Source of the DNA: DASPHG01 sp035629775
Lineage (GTDB): Bacteria; Actinomycetota; Thermoleophilia; Solirubrobacterales; Thermoleophilaceae
Direction: 5' to 3'
Assembly: GCA_035629775.1 (NCBI GenBank)
Contig: DASPHG010000066.1
Location: 1 to 29,300, forward strand
DNA length: 29,300 nt
A model generated the notes under the pieces. That model saw nothing but the letters and a program-made list of their open reading frames with translations. It did not search any database and was not told the origin of the DNA. A program made the translations under genes and the position numbers. Of the stretch, positions 13,223 to 20,415 are shown in pieces; position 1 is the first letter of the stretch, and the number at the start of each line of letters is the position of its first letter.

Positions 13223-15964
13223 TCAGACGGCGCCGCTGAGCGACGGCGCGTGGACGTCGTCCAGCCAGAGATGCCAGCCGTGCGTCTCCATGCGGCGCTC
13301 GAGACAGCGCTCGAGTGCGGCGGCGACCTGCGGGCAGAACTGCGCGCCGGCCTGTTCGCAGATTTCGTCCAGGGCGGCCGGGAGCGGCATTGCCTTCCGG
13401 TACGGACGGTCGCTCGTCATGGCGTCGAGGGCATCCGCCACCGAGAGGATGCGCGCAGCCAACGGGATCTCGTCGCCCTCCAGCTGGTCCGGATAGCCGG
13501 CGCCGTCCCACCGCTCGTGATGGCTCCTGACCATCTGCTTCACGATCGGCGGCAGCTCGAGCTCGGCGAGGATGTAGCTCGAGATCTCGGGATGCCGCTT
13601 GATCTCGAGTAGCTCGTCCTGGTTGAGCACGCCGGGCTTGAGGAGCACGCTGTCGGGCACGCCGATCTTGCCGATGTCGTGCACGAGGGCGCCCACCCGG
13701 ATCGCCCGCAGGTCGGGCTCGACGAACCCGAGCTCCTCTGCGAGTAGCAGCGCGAGCTCGGCGACCCGCTCGGTGTGATCCCCGGTGTACGGGTCCTTCG
13801 CTTCGATCGTGCGAGCGAGCGACGTGATCGTGGACAGGTAGGACCGGTGCATCCGACCGAGCAGGCGCTGGTTCTCGTCCAACGCCTCCATGAGCTGGGC
13901 ATTGGTCTGCTCCAGCTCGCCGTGGCTGCTCCGGAGCTCGGCGACGCTCGACCGGGCGCGCGCGAGGTACTGCTTCTCGGCCACCCACAGCATCGCGACC
14001 GGCAGCCCGAACACGAAGAACGCGAAGAGCCCGAGGCTGGTCTCGGAAATCACGAAGGTGCCCGCCACGACGCCGAAAACCGGGTACTGGGGCCAGAGCC
14101 ATGCCAGGCCCTCCTTGAACGGGACCTTCGGGTGGGTGCCCTCCTCGAGGCCCATCACCACGGCGAGGAGCGGGATGTTGACCAGGTAGTACACGAAGCC
14201 CGCGGCCGCGCTCGCCGCGAGGATCCCGAGCCGGGTGTCCGTCGGGACCGCGTCGAACGTGACGGCCGCCGCCGCCCCCGCGAGCGAGAGCGCGCCGAAG
14301 TCGAACAGCGTCTTCACGGACGGCTTGCGACGAACGACGTTCGTGCCTGCGGCACAGACCTCGGCGGCGATCGGCCCGAGCGGCCCGAAGAAAGCGGCCA
14401 GCGCGAGGTTCGGGACGGTCGCAGGTGAGATCGTGGCCCGTTCGAAGACGTCCAGGCGAAGCACGTCGAGCACGACCACGGAGAGCACGAGAAGACCGAA
14501 AAGCGTCAGGTCGCTTCCGATGGCGACGTGGTCCGACAAGGCCGCGACGGCCAGCGTCGCCAAGCACAGGCCGCCGACGTACCACGGGATCAGCCGCCGC
14601 CATCGGGCAGAGCGCTCAGCCGGCGGCGTATGTGCGTCGGTGGGTCCCTCCGCGGGCAGCTCCGCCATGAGCGCCTCCTCGTCGGGCAAGACCATGTTGG
14701 CCACGTTGGGCGTCTCGTCCTGGCCCGACGGGGACTCCAGCTCGAACGCCGCCCGGGCTGCGGGCGGCAGCGCGATGCGGATCCGGTTACGTCCGCCGAG
14801 CTTCGCGTCGTAGACGGCGGCGTCTGCCGACTTGAGCAGGGCATCCGCGTTCGCGCCGTGCTCGGGGAACGTGGCGATGCCCACGCTCACGCTGCTGCGC
14901 ATCGTGGCGTGGTTGCCGTCCGCGGGGATCTCGAGCGCCTGCACGCCGCGGCGGATGTTCTCCGCCACGGCCCGCGCCGCGTCCAGGTCCGTGTCCGGGA
15001 GGAGCAGGCTGAGCTCGTCACCGCCGAACCGCGCCGCCACGCCGCTGTGACCCCCGAGCCGGGCCACGAGCTCCGCGACCCCGCGGATGAGCCGGTCGCC
15101 GGCGAGGTGGCCGTGGACGTTGTTCACGGCTCGAAGGCGATCGAGATCGATCATCAGCATCGAGAGTGGGAGTCCACGGCGGTCGGCCCGGGCCAGCCCC
15201 TCGTCGAGCTCTCGGGTGAAGTGCTCCGAGTTGTACAGGCCCGTCTTCGAATCCGTGCGTGACTTGTGCTCGAGGAGCGGTACCCAGAGCGCCCGGTGGA
15301 TCAGGGCCATCGGTCCGGCTGCGAGAGCAGCGAGCGGAGGGTTCGCGGCCCAGAGCACCGCCAGGCATCCGCCCGTCGTCGCGAGTGCGGTGTCCACGGG
15401 TAGACAGGCCAGCATCTCGTCGAGGGTCTTCCTGAGCGGCACGCCCCGGGAGAGGGTGACCGCCACCACGATCAGGAGGTGGTTGACGACGACGAACGTG
15501 ACCGCGGCCGCCGCCAGGGCGATGACGCCGGCCAGGTCGGGCGCTCCGCCGGACAGGGCGTCGCCTGCGGCGGCGACCTCACGTGCCGCCAGCCCGGCGA
15601 GCACGTAGTTCGCGATGTTGAACGTGGCCATGTACCAGCGCACGCGGTGCAGGACCCAGCCGGGCGCGAAGCAGACGACCGCCAGCGCGGCCACCGCCCA
15701 GGGCGGCAGGAGGAGCGCGGCGGCGAAGAAGAACGCGAGGTTCGGCTGGAAAGAGAAGTGGGCAGGCGCGAAAACTTCGAAGAAGTTCCCAGCGGCGCAC
15801 ACCACGACCGCTGCGACGAGCAGCGCGATGTCGAGTTCGGTCGGACCGGCGCTCCACGCCGTAGCCGCTACGACCGCGGCCGCGGAGGCTGCGATCACAG
15901 CTGCGATGTACGTGCGAGCCTTGGCCGGGAGTCCGCTGAAGGTGGGGGCGGTGGCCTCTGCCAT
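13223..15964 (-). CDS. Dual membrane-module GGDEF and HD-GYP cyclic-di-GMP protein
   Basis: 913 residues. Order: membrane module 1 (about 18-235, several hydrophobic helices), GGDEF domain (about 240-400), linker, membrane module 2 (about 457-663), coiled coil (about 664-705), HD-GYP domain (about 715-900). The GGDEF signature reads Gly-Gly-Asp-Glu-Leu (314-318), one conservative change from the consensus; no Arg-x-x-Asp inhibitory site is seen five residues before it. The HD-GYP domain has His762-Asp763 in His-Asp-Ile-Gly-Lys, His-His-Glu-Arg-Trp-Asp-Gly, and Gly823-Tyr-Pro825, all intact. The enzyme could both make and break cyclic di-GMP at the membrane. The two membrane modules resemble each other, for example Pro-Asn-Leu-Ala in both, so the gene probably arose by fusing two sensor-enzyme units. 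Start: ATG at 15964. Confidence 0.92.
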   Translation of the reverse strand: MAEATAPTFSGLPAKARTYIAAVIAASAAAVVAATAWSAGPTELDIALLVAAVVVCAAGNFFEVFAPAHFSFQPNLAFFFAAALLLPPWAVAALAVVCFAPGWVLHRVRWYMATFNIANYVLAGLAAREVAAAGDALSGGAPDLAGVIALAAAAVTFVVVNHLLIVVAVTLSRGVPLRKTLDEMLACLPVDTALATTGGCLAVLWAANPPLAALAAGPMALIHRALWVPLLEHKSRTDSKTGLYNSEHFTRELDEGLARADRRGLPLSMLMIDLDRLRAVNNVHGHLAGDRLIRGVAELVARLGGHSGVAARFGGDELSLLLPDTDLDAARAVAENIRRGVQALEIPADGNHATMRSSVSVGIATFPEHGANADALLKSADAAVYDAKLGGRNRIRIALPPAARAAFELESPSGQDETPNVANMVLPDEEALMAELPAEGPTDAHTPPAERSARWRRLIPWYVGGLCLATLAVAALSDHVAIGSDLTLFGLLVLSVVVLDVLRLDVFERATISPATVPNLALAAFFGPLGPIAAEVCAAGTNVVRRKPSVKTLFDFGALSLAGAAAAVTFDAVPTDTRLGILAASAAAGFVYYLVNIPLLAVVMGLEEGTHPKVPFKEGLAWLWPQYPVFGVVAGTFVISETSLGLFAFFVFGLPVAMLWVAEKQYLARARSSVAELRSSHGELEQTNAQLMEALDENQRLLGRMHRSYLSTITSLARTIEAKDPYTGDHTERVAELALLLAEELGFVEPDLRAIRVGALVHDIGKIGVPDSVLLKPGVLNQDELLEIKRHPEISSYILAELELPPIVKQMVRSHHERWDGAGYPDQLEGDEIPLAARILSVADALDAMTSDRPYRKAMPLPAALDEICEQAGAQFCPQVAAALERCLERRMETHGWHLWLDDVHAPSLSGAV

Positions 15965-16005
15965 CGAGTGCCGCTACCCATCGGCACCCTGCGGGATCCC
16001 TACAT

Positions 16006-16015
16006 CGGACGTCCG
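16006..16015. promoter_or_regulatory. Perfect 10-base palindrome between divergent genes
   Basis: CGGACGTCCG lies in the 76-base gap between the GGDEF/HD-GYP gene and rpmE. It is flanked by two direct copies of TCCCTACA (15997-16004 and 16024-16031), 27 bases apart. It could be an operator; no regulator is known. Confidence 0.3.
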
Positions 16016-16027
16016 TCCAGAAGTCCC

Positions 16028-16040
16028 TACACTCGGGGTC
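16028..16040 (+). promoter_or_regulatory. Leaderless promoter of rpmE
   Basis: TACACT (16028-16033) is followed by 7 bases and the GTG at 16041. No Shine-Dalgarno is present. Confidence 0.6.
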
Positions 16041-16247
16041 GTGAAGGAAGCGATTCACCCGGAGTACGTGGAGGCGCGCGTGTGGTGCACGTGCGGCAAC
16101 GAGTTCATGACGCGCTCGGTGAAGTCCGAGCTGCACGTGGAGATCTGCTCCAACTGCCATCCGTTCTACACGGGTCGCCAGAAGCTGGTTGACACGGGCG
16201 GGCGGGTCGAGCGCTTCCAGCGCCGCGCGGCCAAGAGCCGCCGCTAA
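16041..16247 (+). CDS. rpmE: Ribosomal protein L31, zinc-binding type
   Basis: 68 residues, the usual L31 size. The zinc ligands are C16 and C18 (Cys-Thr-Cys) and C36 and C39 (Cys-Ser-Asn-Cys), so this is the C+ form that binds zinc. Conserved Cys-His-Pro-Phe-Tyr-Thr-Gly and the basic C-terminus are present. The protein joins the 50S subunit and bridges to the 30S head. The GTG start was preferred over upstream in-frame codons because L31 homology begins there and a -10 box sits 7 bases before it. The gene heads the cluster that leads to prfA, as in many Gram-positive bacteria. Confidence 0.96.
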   Translation: MKEAIHPEYVEARVWCTCGNEFMTRSVKSELHVEICSNCHPFYTGRQKLVDTGGRVERFQRRAAKSRR

Positions 16248-16286
16248 GGCCGCAACCGCGCATCCCGCGCGGGGTTCCATCAACCC

Positions 16287-17015
16287 ATGCCTGTTCGACT
16301 CGCACTGCTCGCCGTGGCCATCGCTGCCCTGTGGGCTGCGCCCGCCGAGGCGCGCTCGCCGGCCGGCATACGCATGCTCTCGTGTGTGCCGTGGGAGGAG
16401 AGCGAGGGTGGTTCGGTGACTTACGCGGCACGCATGCACGCGCTCCCGGGGACCGCGCGCATGTCGCTGCGGATCTCCCTGTACGAGAAGCTCGCCGACG
16501 GCCACTTCGAGCACGTCTCGGCCGAGGGGCTGGACGTATGGCGCCGCTCGCGCGCCGACGCTCCGCAGTTCCGGTACGAGCAGCGCGTCCGGGGCCTTCG
16601 CCAGGGCGGCGTCTATCGAGCGGTCGTTCGCTACAGGTGGCACGACTCGGCCGACAACAGGATCGAGCGGAAGCGGCGGCGGTCGCCGCGCTGCGTCCAG
16701 CCCGGCGGGCTGCCGAACCTGCGCGTGAGCGGCATCGAGGTCCGGTCCGGCGACGTGGAAGGCACGGCTCTGTACAAGGTGACGGTCGTGAACCGCGGCT
16801 CCGGCAGCGCGCGTGACATCGGTGTGGTCCTCCGGGTCGACGGCGAGGTGGTGGACCAGGCGGAGCCCATCGAGCTGCTCGAGCCGAACGAGTCGCGCAC
16901 CCTCACATTCAACGGCCCGGTCTGTCGGAAGCGGGTGCGCGTCGTGGTCGATCCCAAGCGCCAGATCGAGGAGTCGCGCGAGGGAGACAACATCAGACGC
17001 GCGACCTGCCTCTAG
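16287..17015 (+). CDS. Secreted CARDB-domain protein
   Basis: 242 residues. Residues 1-22 form a signal peptide ending Ala-Glu-Ala. Residues about 30-140 form a beta-rich domain with one early Cys and one at about 135. Residues about 140-242 fit a CARDB (cell-adhesion-related) Ig-like domain: Pro-Asn-Leu-Arg-Val, Val-Asn-Arg-Gly-Ser-Gly-Ser-Ala, a strand with Val-Asp-Gly, Leu-Glu-Pro-Asn-Glu-Ser, and the closing Glu-Ser-Arg-Glu-Gly-Asp-Asn. It lies between rpmE and DUF1385 and is an unusual guest in a translation cluster. A weak TTCCAT box 6 bases before the ATG could be its own promoter. The role is unknown; adhesion is only suggested by the domain. Confidence 0.75.
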   Translation: MPVRLALLAVAIAALWAAPAEARSPAGIRMLSCVPWEESEGGSVTYAARMHALPGTARMSLRISLYEKLADGHFEHVSAEGLDVWRRSRADAPQFRYEQRVRGLRQGGVYRAVVRYRWHDSADNRIERKRRRSPRCVQPGGLPNLRVSGIEVRSGDVEGTALYKVTVVNRGSGSARDIGVVLRVDGEVVDQAEPIELLEPNESRTLTFNGPVCRKRVRVVVDPKRQIEESREGDNIRRATCL

Positions 17016-17025
17016 CATCCCTGCG
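17013..17025 (+). promoter_or_regulatory. Leaderless promoter overlapping the previous stop codon
   Basis: TAGCAT (17013-17018) is followed by 7 bases and the GTG at 17026. Its first three bases are the stop codon of the CARDB gene. Confidence 0.5.
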
Positions 17026-18045
17026 GTGACGGAACCGCAGATCGAAGCCGACGGCGGCATCAGCGCCGTGCGCGATGCGCCGGTCGGCGGCCAGGCGGTG
17101 CTGGAGGGCGTGATGATGCGCGGCGTCTCGACGTGGGCCGTCGCCGTTCGCAAGCCGTCCGAGGCACAGGTCGAGGCGATCAAGGCCGGCGAGCGGGTCG
17201 AAATTCCCGACGGCGAGATCGAGACCGTCTCCGAGCCGCTCGTGTCGTGGACCAAGCGCCACCGCGCCTACCGGCTGCCCGTCATCCGCGGCGTCGTCGC
17301 GCTCGGCGAGTCGCTCAAGATCGGGTTCAAGGCACTCGGCATCTCCGCGAACGCGCAGCTGACCGAGAACGACAAGGGTGAGCAGCAGGAGATCGGCGGC
17401 GCCGCCTGGGCAGGCACGATCGCCTTCTCGCTCCTGCTCGCCGTCGGGCTCTTCTTTCTGCTGCCGGCCGGCCTGACGAACATCTTCAAGGACGAGATCC
17501 CGAACTCGTTCGTCTTCGTGGTGATCGAGAAGCTCATCCGGATCTCGATCTTCCTCGGCTACCTCTGGCTGATCTCGCGGATGCGCGACCTGCAGCGCGT
17601 GTTCGAATACCACGGCGCCGAGCACAAGACGATCTCGTGCTACGAGGCCGGGCTCGACCTCACGCCCGAGAATGCGCAGAAGTTCTCGCGCCTCCATCCG
17701 CGATGCGGCACGAGCTTCCTGCTGATCGTCATGATCGTCGCGATCTTCGTGTTCGCGCCGCTCGGCACGCCCGAGTGGTACTGGCTGTTCGCGTCGCGCA
17801 TCATCGGCATTCCGCTGGTCGCCGGCCTCGCGTTCGAGGTCATCAAGTGGTTCGGCCGAAACCGCACGAAGCGCTGGGCCCGGATCCTGATGGCGCCCGG
17901 CATGCAGCTCCAGAAGCTGACGACGCGCGAGCCGGACCTCACGCAGCTCGCGGTCGCGATCGCGGCGCTCGAGGCGGTGCTTGCCGTGGAGAATCCCGCC
18001 GAGGCCTCGGAAGAGGACAAGGTCGGGATGGAAGTCGTTGCTTGA
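17026..18045 (+). CDS. DUF1385 membrane protein (YqhQ-like)
   Basis: 339 residues. The family hallmark Pro-Val-Gly-Gly-Gln-Ala-Val-Leu-Glu-Gly-Val-Met-Met-Arg-Gly is near the N-terminus. His-Gly-Ala-Glu-His-Lys-Thr-Ile and His-Pro-Arg-Cys-Gly-Thr-Ser-Phe follow in the second half. About four hydrophobic segments are visible, near residues 125-148, 165-185, 225-245 and 255-275. The conserved His, Glu and Cys residues suggest a metal site or catalysis near the membrane, but the family has no firm function. The GTG start gives the expected short N-terminus. The 3' end overlaps prfA by 8 bases. DUF1385 genes next to prfA recur in distant phyla, so a link to translation or envelope assembly is possible. 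Confidence 0.9.
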   Translation: MTEPQIEADGGISAVRDAPVGGQAVLEGVMMRGVSTWAVAVRKPSEAQVEAIKAGERVEIPDGEIETVSEPLVSWTKRHRAYRLPVIRGVVALGESLKIGFKALGISANAQLTENDKGEQQEIGGAAWAGTIAFSLLLAVGLFFLLPAGLTNIFKDEIPNSFVFVVIEKLIRISIFLGYLWLISRMRDLQRVFEYHGAEHKTISCYEAGLDLTPENAQKFSRLHPRCGTSFLLIVMIVAIFVFAPLGTPEWYWLFASRIIGIPLVAGLAFEVIKWFGRNRTKRWARILMAPGMQLQKLTTREPDLTQLAVAIAALEAVLAVENPAEASEEDKVGMEVVA

Positions 18046-19084
18046 GCGCCTTGTAGAGCAAATCGAGGCGCGGTTCGACGAGCTGCAGACGCAGATGACG
18101 GACCCGGACGTGATCGGCGACCGGGAGCGGTACGCCGAGGTGGGGCGCCAGTACCGCGCGCTCGAGCCCGCGCGCGAGCTCGCGAAGGAGTGGCGTCTGC
18201 GCACGAGCGACGCCGAGGGCGCCCGCGAGCTTCTCGCCGAGGGTGAGGACGAGGAGACGCGTCAGCTGCTCGCGACCTCCGAGGCGCGCCTGGCCGAGCT
18301 CGAGGAGGAGATCCGCCTGGCGATGGTGGAGCGCGACCCGAACGACGAGAAGGACGTGATCGTGGAGGTGCGCGCGGGCGCGGGCGGCGACGAGGCCGGC
18401 ATCTGGGCCGGCGACCTCTATCGGATGCTCACCCGCTACGCGGAACGGCGCGGCTTCAAGCACGAGCCGCTCTCCCTCGCCGACGGCGACTACACGTTTG
18501 CGATCCGAGGGCAGGGCGTGTACTCGGTCTTCAAGTACGAGGGCGGCACGCACCGCGTGCAGCGCGTGCCGGAGACCGAGTCGCAGGGGCGGATCCACAC
18601 CTCGACGGCCACCGTGGCGATCCTCCCGGAGGCCGAGGAGGTCGAGGTGCAGATCGACCCGAGCGACCTCCAGGTCGACGTGTATCGCTCGTCGGGGCCC
18701 GGCGGCCAGTCGGTCAACACGACCGACAGCGCCGTCCGGATTACGCACAAGCCGACGGGTCTCGTCGTGGCGATGCAGGACGAGAAGTCGCAGCTCCAGA
18801 ACCGTGACAAGGCGATGCGCGTGCTGCGCGCGCGCCTCTACGAGCAGGAGCTGGCGGCGCAGCAGGCCGAGCTGTCGGCAGAGCGGCGGTCCCAGGTCGG
18901 GACTGGCGAGCGCGCCGAGAAGATCCGCACCTACAACTTCGGGCAGGACCGTGTGACAGACCACCGCGTGAACCTGACCAAGGGGAACCTCGCCGGGGTG
19001 CTCCAGGGAGACCTCGAGGAATTCACGGCCGCACTCGAGGCGGACGAGAAGCGGCGGAAGCTCGAGGCGAGCGCGGCGGCGTGA
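18038..19084 (+). CDS. prfA: Peptide chain release factor 1
   Basis: 348 residues. RF1 identity comes from the Pro-Glu-Thr (Pro-x-Thr) stop-codon reading motif in Arg-Val-Pro-Glu-Thr-Glu-Ser; RF2 would have Ser-Pro-Phe. The catalytic Gly-Gly-Gln is at residues 222-224 in Gly-Pro-Gly-Gly-Gln-Ser-Val-Asn. The C-terminal domain has Tyr-Asn-Phe-Gly-Gln-Asp-Arg-Val-Thr-Asp-His-Arg. It releases peptides at UAA and UAG. The start is TTG at 18038, since the protein then begins Met-Leu-Glu-Arg-Leu, matching the start of other RF1 proteins; no ATG or GTG fits. It overlaps DUF1385 by 8 bases and prmC by 4 (GTGA). Confidence 0.96.
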   Translation: MLERLVEQIEARFDELQTQMTDPDVIGDRERYAEVGRQYRALEPARELAKEWRLRTSDAEGARELLAEGEDEETRQLLATSEARLAELEEEIRLAMVERDPNDEKDVIVEVRAGAGGDEAGIWAGDLYRMLTRYAERRGFKHEPLSLADGDYTFAIRGQGVYSVFKYEGGTHRVQRVPETESQGRIHTSTATVAILPEAEEVEVQIDPSDLQVDVYRSSGPGGQSVNTTDSAVRITHKPTGLVVAMQDEKSQLQNRDKAMRVLRARLYEQELAAQQAELSAERRSQVGTGERAEKIRTYNFGQDRVTDHRVNLTKGNLAGVLQGDLEEFTAALEADEKRRKLEASAAA

Positions 19085-19890
19085 GCGCCTCGGTCGCGCT
19101 CGCCCGCGATGCGGTCGCGGCGGCGGCAGACTCGCTCGCTGCGGTGGGCGTGGAGACGCCGCGCCTCGACGCGGAGGTGCTGACTGCGGCCGCGGCGGGG
19201 GTGGACCGGCTGGAGCTGATCGCCCAGCCGGAGCTCGGCCTCGACGCCACCGCCTCCCGGACCCTCATGGGCTGGGTGCGGAGGCGCACCCGGCGCGAGC
19301 CGGTGGCCTACATCATCGGCCGGCGGGCCTTCCGCCGGATCGAGGTGGCGGTCGATTCGCGCGTGCTGATCCCGCGGCCCGAGACGGAGCTGCTCGTGGA
19401 GGTCGCGATCGAACTGGCCCCACCCGGCGGCCAGGTGCACGACGTGGGGACGGGGTCGGGTGCGATCGCGCTTGCGGTGAAGGACGAGCGGCCGGACCTG
19501 ACCGTCACCGCGTCCGACCGGTCCGCGTCGGCCGTCGACGTCGCGCGCAGGAACGCGGAGCGGCTCGGGCTCGACGTCGAGATCTCGGGGGGCGGCGGCC
19601 TCCCGCCCGGGGAGTACGACCTCGTGGTGGCGAATTTGCCGTACGTGCGACTCGACGAGTGGGCCGCGCTTCCACCCGAGATCCAGGGTTACGAGCCGCG
19701 CGAGGCGCTCATCGCCGGAGAGGACGGCTTGGAGGAGATCCGCGCGCTGGTCGCGGCGGTTCCGGCGGGCTCGCTCGTCGCGCTCGAGCACGCGCCGGGT
19801 CAGGCGGAGTCAGTGAGGGGGATGCTCGCCGACGCCGAAACCCGCCCGGACCTCGCCGGCCGCGACCGCGTCACCATCGGCCGGTCGTGA
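19081..19890 (+). CDS. prmC: Release-factor glutamine methyltransferase
   Basis: 269 residues, GTG start overlapping the prfA stop (GTGA). An N-terminal helical domain (residues 1-75) precedes the SAM-binding motif Asp-Val-Gly-Thr-Gly-Ser-Gly-Ala. The catalytic motif IV reads Asn185-Leu-Pro-Tyr188, whereas PrmC normally has Asn-Pro-Pro-Tyr. The enzyme methylates the glutamine of Gly-Gly-Gln in RF1 and RF2, and its substrate RF1 is encoded next door. Arg-Arg-Glu-Pro-Val-Ala-Tyr-Ile-Ile-Gly and Ile-Pro-Arg-Pro-Glu-Thr-Glu are standard PrmC segments and secure the call. The Pro-to-Leu change stays within the wider amino-methyltransferase pattern and probably leaves activity. Confidence 0.92.
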   Translation: MSASVALARDAVAAAADSLAAVGVETPRLDAEVLTAAAAGVDRLELIAQPELGLDATASRTLMGWVRRRTRREPVAYIIGRRAFRRIEVAVDSRVLIPRPETELLVEVAIELAPPGGQVHDVGTGSGAIALAVKDERPDLTVTASDRSASAVDVARRNAERLGLDVEISGGGGLPPGEYDLVVANLPYVRLDEWAALPPEIQGYEPREALIAGEDGLEEIRALVAAVPAGSLVALEHAPGQAESVRGMLADAETRPDLAGRDRVTIGRS

Positions 19891-20393
19891 CGTTCGAAGA
19901 CTGCGTTCGCTCGGGCGGGATCGCGCTGTTCCCGGCCGACACGGTGTACGGCTTGGCGGTCGATCCGGAGAATGAGGACGCGATCGAGCGGATGTACCGG
20001 CTGAAGGGCAGGCCGCGGGAGAAGAAGTCCGCCCTCATGTACTTCCTCATCGACGCCGTTCCGGACCTGCCGGACCGCGCGCGGAAGCTGCTCCCCGGCC
20101 CGATCACGGTGATCCTCGCCGACGGGCGCGGGATCCGCGTGCCCGACCAGCCGCTGCTCGCGGGTGTCGGGATCCCCGTGCTCCAGACGAGCGCAAACCC
20201 GTCCGGCGGCCCCGACCCGCGCCGGCTCGAGGACGTGGACCCAGCAATCCGGGCGGGTGTCGATCTCGAGATCGACGGGGGCGAGCTGCCGGGTACGCCC
20301 TCGACTGTCGTCGACCTGAGCGGCGAGGAGGTACGGATCGTGCGGGAAGGCGCCATGTCCGCCGAATGGATACGGGCCTTGCTCCAGCGGTAG
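19887..20393 (+). CDS. tsaC: Threonylcarbamoyl-AMP synthase (Sua5/YrdC/TsaC), compact
   Basis: 168 residues, GTG start overlapping the prmC stop (GTGA). Conserved segments: Pro-Ala-Asp-Thr-Val-Tyr-Gly-Leu (usually Pro-Thr-Asp-Thr), Lys-Gly-Arg-Pro, Leu-Pro-Gly-Pro-Ile-Thr-Val-Ile-Leu, Thr-Ser-Ala-Asn-Pro-Ser-Gly, and Pro-Ser-Thr-Val-Val-Asp-Leu. It makes threonylcarbamoyl-AMP for the t6A modification of ANN-decoding tRNAs. It is about 20 residues shorter than TsaC; the missing part lies between Val-Ile-Leu and Arg-Val-Pro-Asp. There is no C-terminal Sua5 domain. The place after prmC is conserved in many bacteria. Confidence 0.9.
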   Translation: MTFEDCVRSGGIALFPADTVYGLAVDPENEDAIERMYRLKGRPREKKSALMYFLIDAVPDLPDRARKLLPGPITVILADGRGIRVPDQPLLAGVGIPVLQTSANPSGGPDPRRLEDVDPAIRAGVDLEIDGGELPGTPSTVVDLSGEEVRIVREGAMSAEWIRALLQR

Positions 20394-20406
20394 CCGCTGG
20401 TAACTT
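20379..20406 (+). promoter_or_regulatory. Probable glyA promoter
   Basis: TTGCTC (20379-20384) and TAACTT (20401-20406) are 16 bases apart. The ATG of glyA follows 9 bases after the -10 box, so the leader is at most a few bases. It overlaps the end of tsaC. Confidence 0.5.
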
Positions 20407-20415
20407 GGCTCGGAG

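Noticed and set aside
15579..17255. 558-residue minus-strand frame across rpmE, the CARDB gene and DUF1385
   Set aside because: It runs through three genes with clear motifs on the other strand and shows no recognisable domain.
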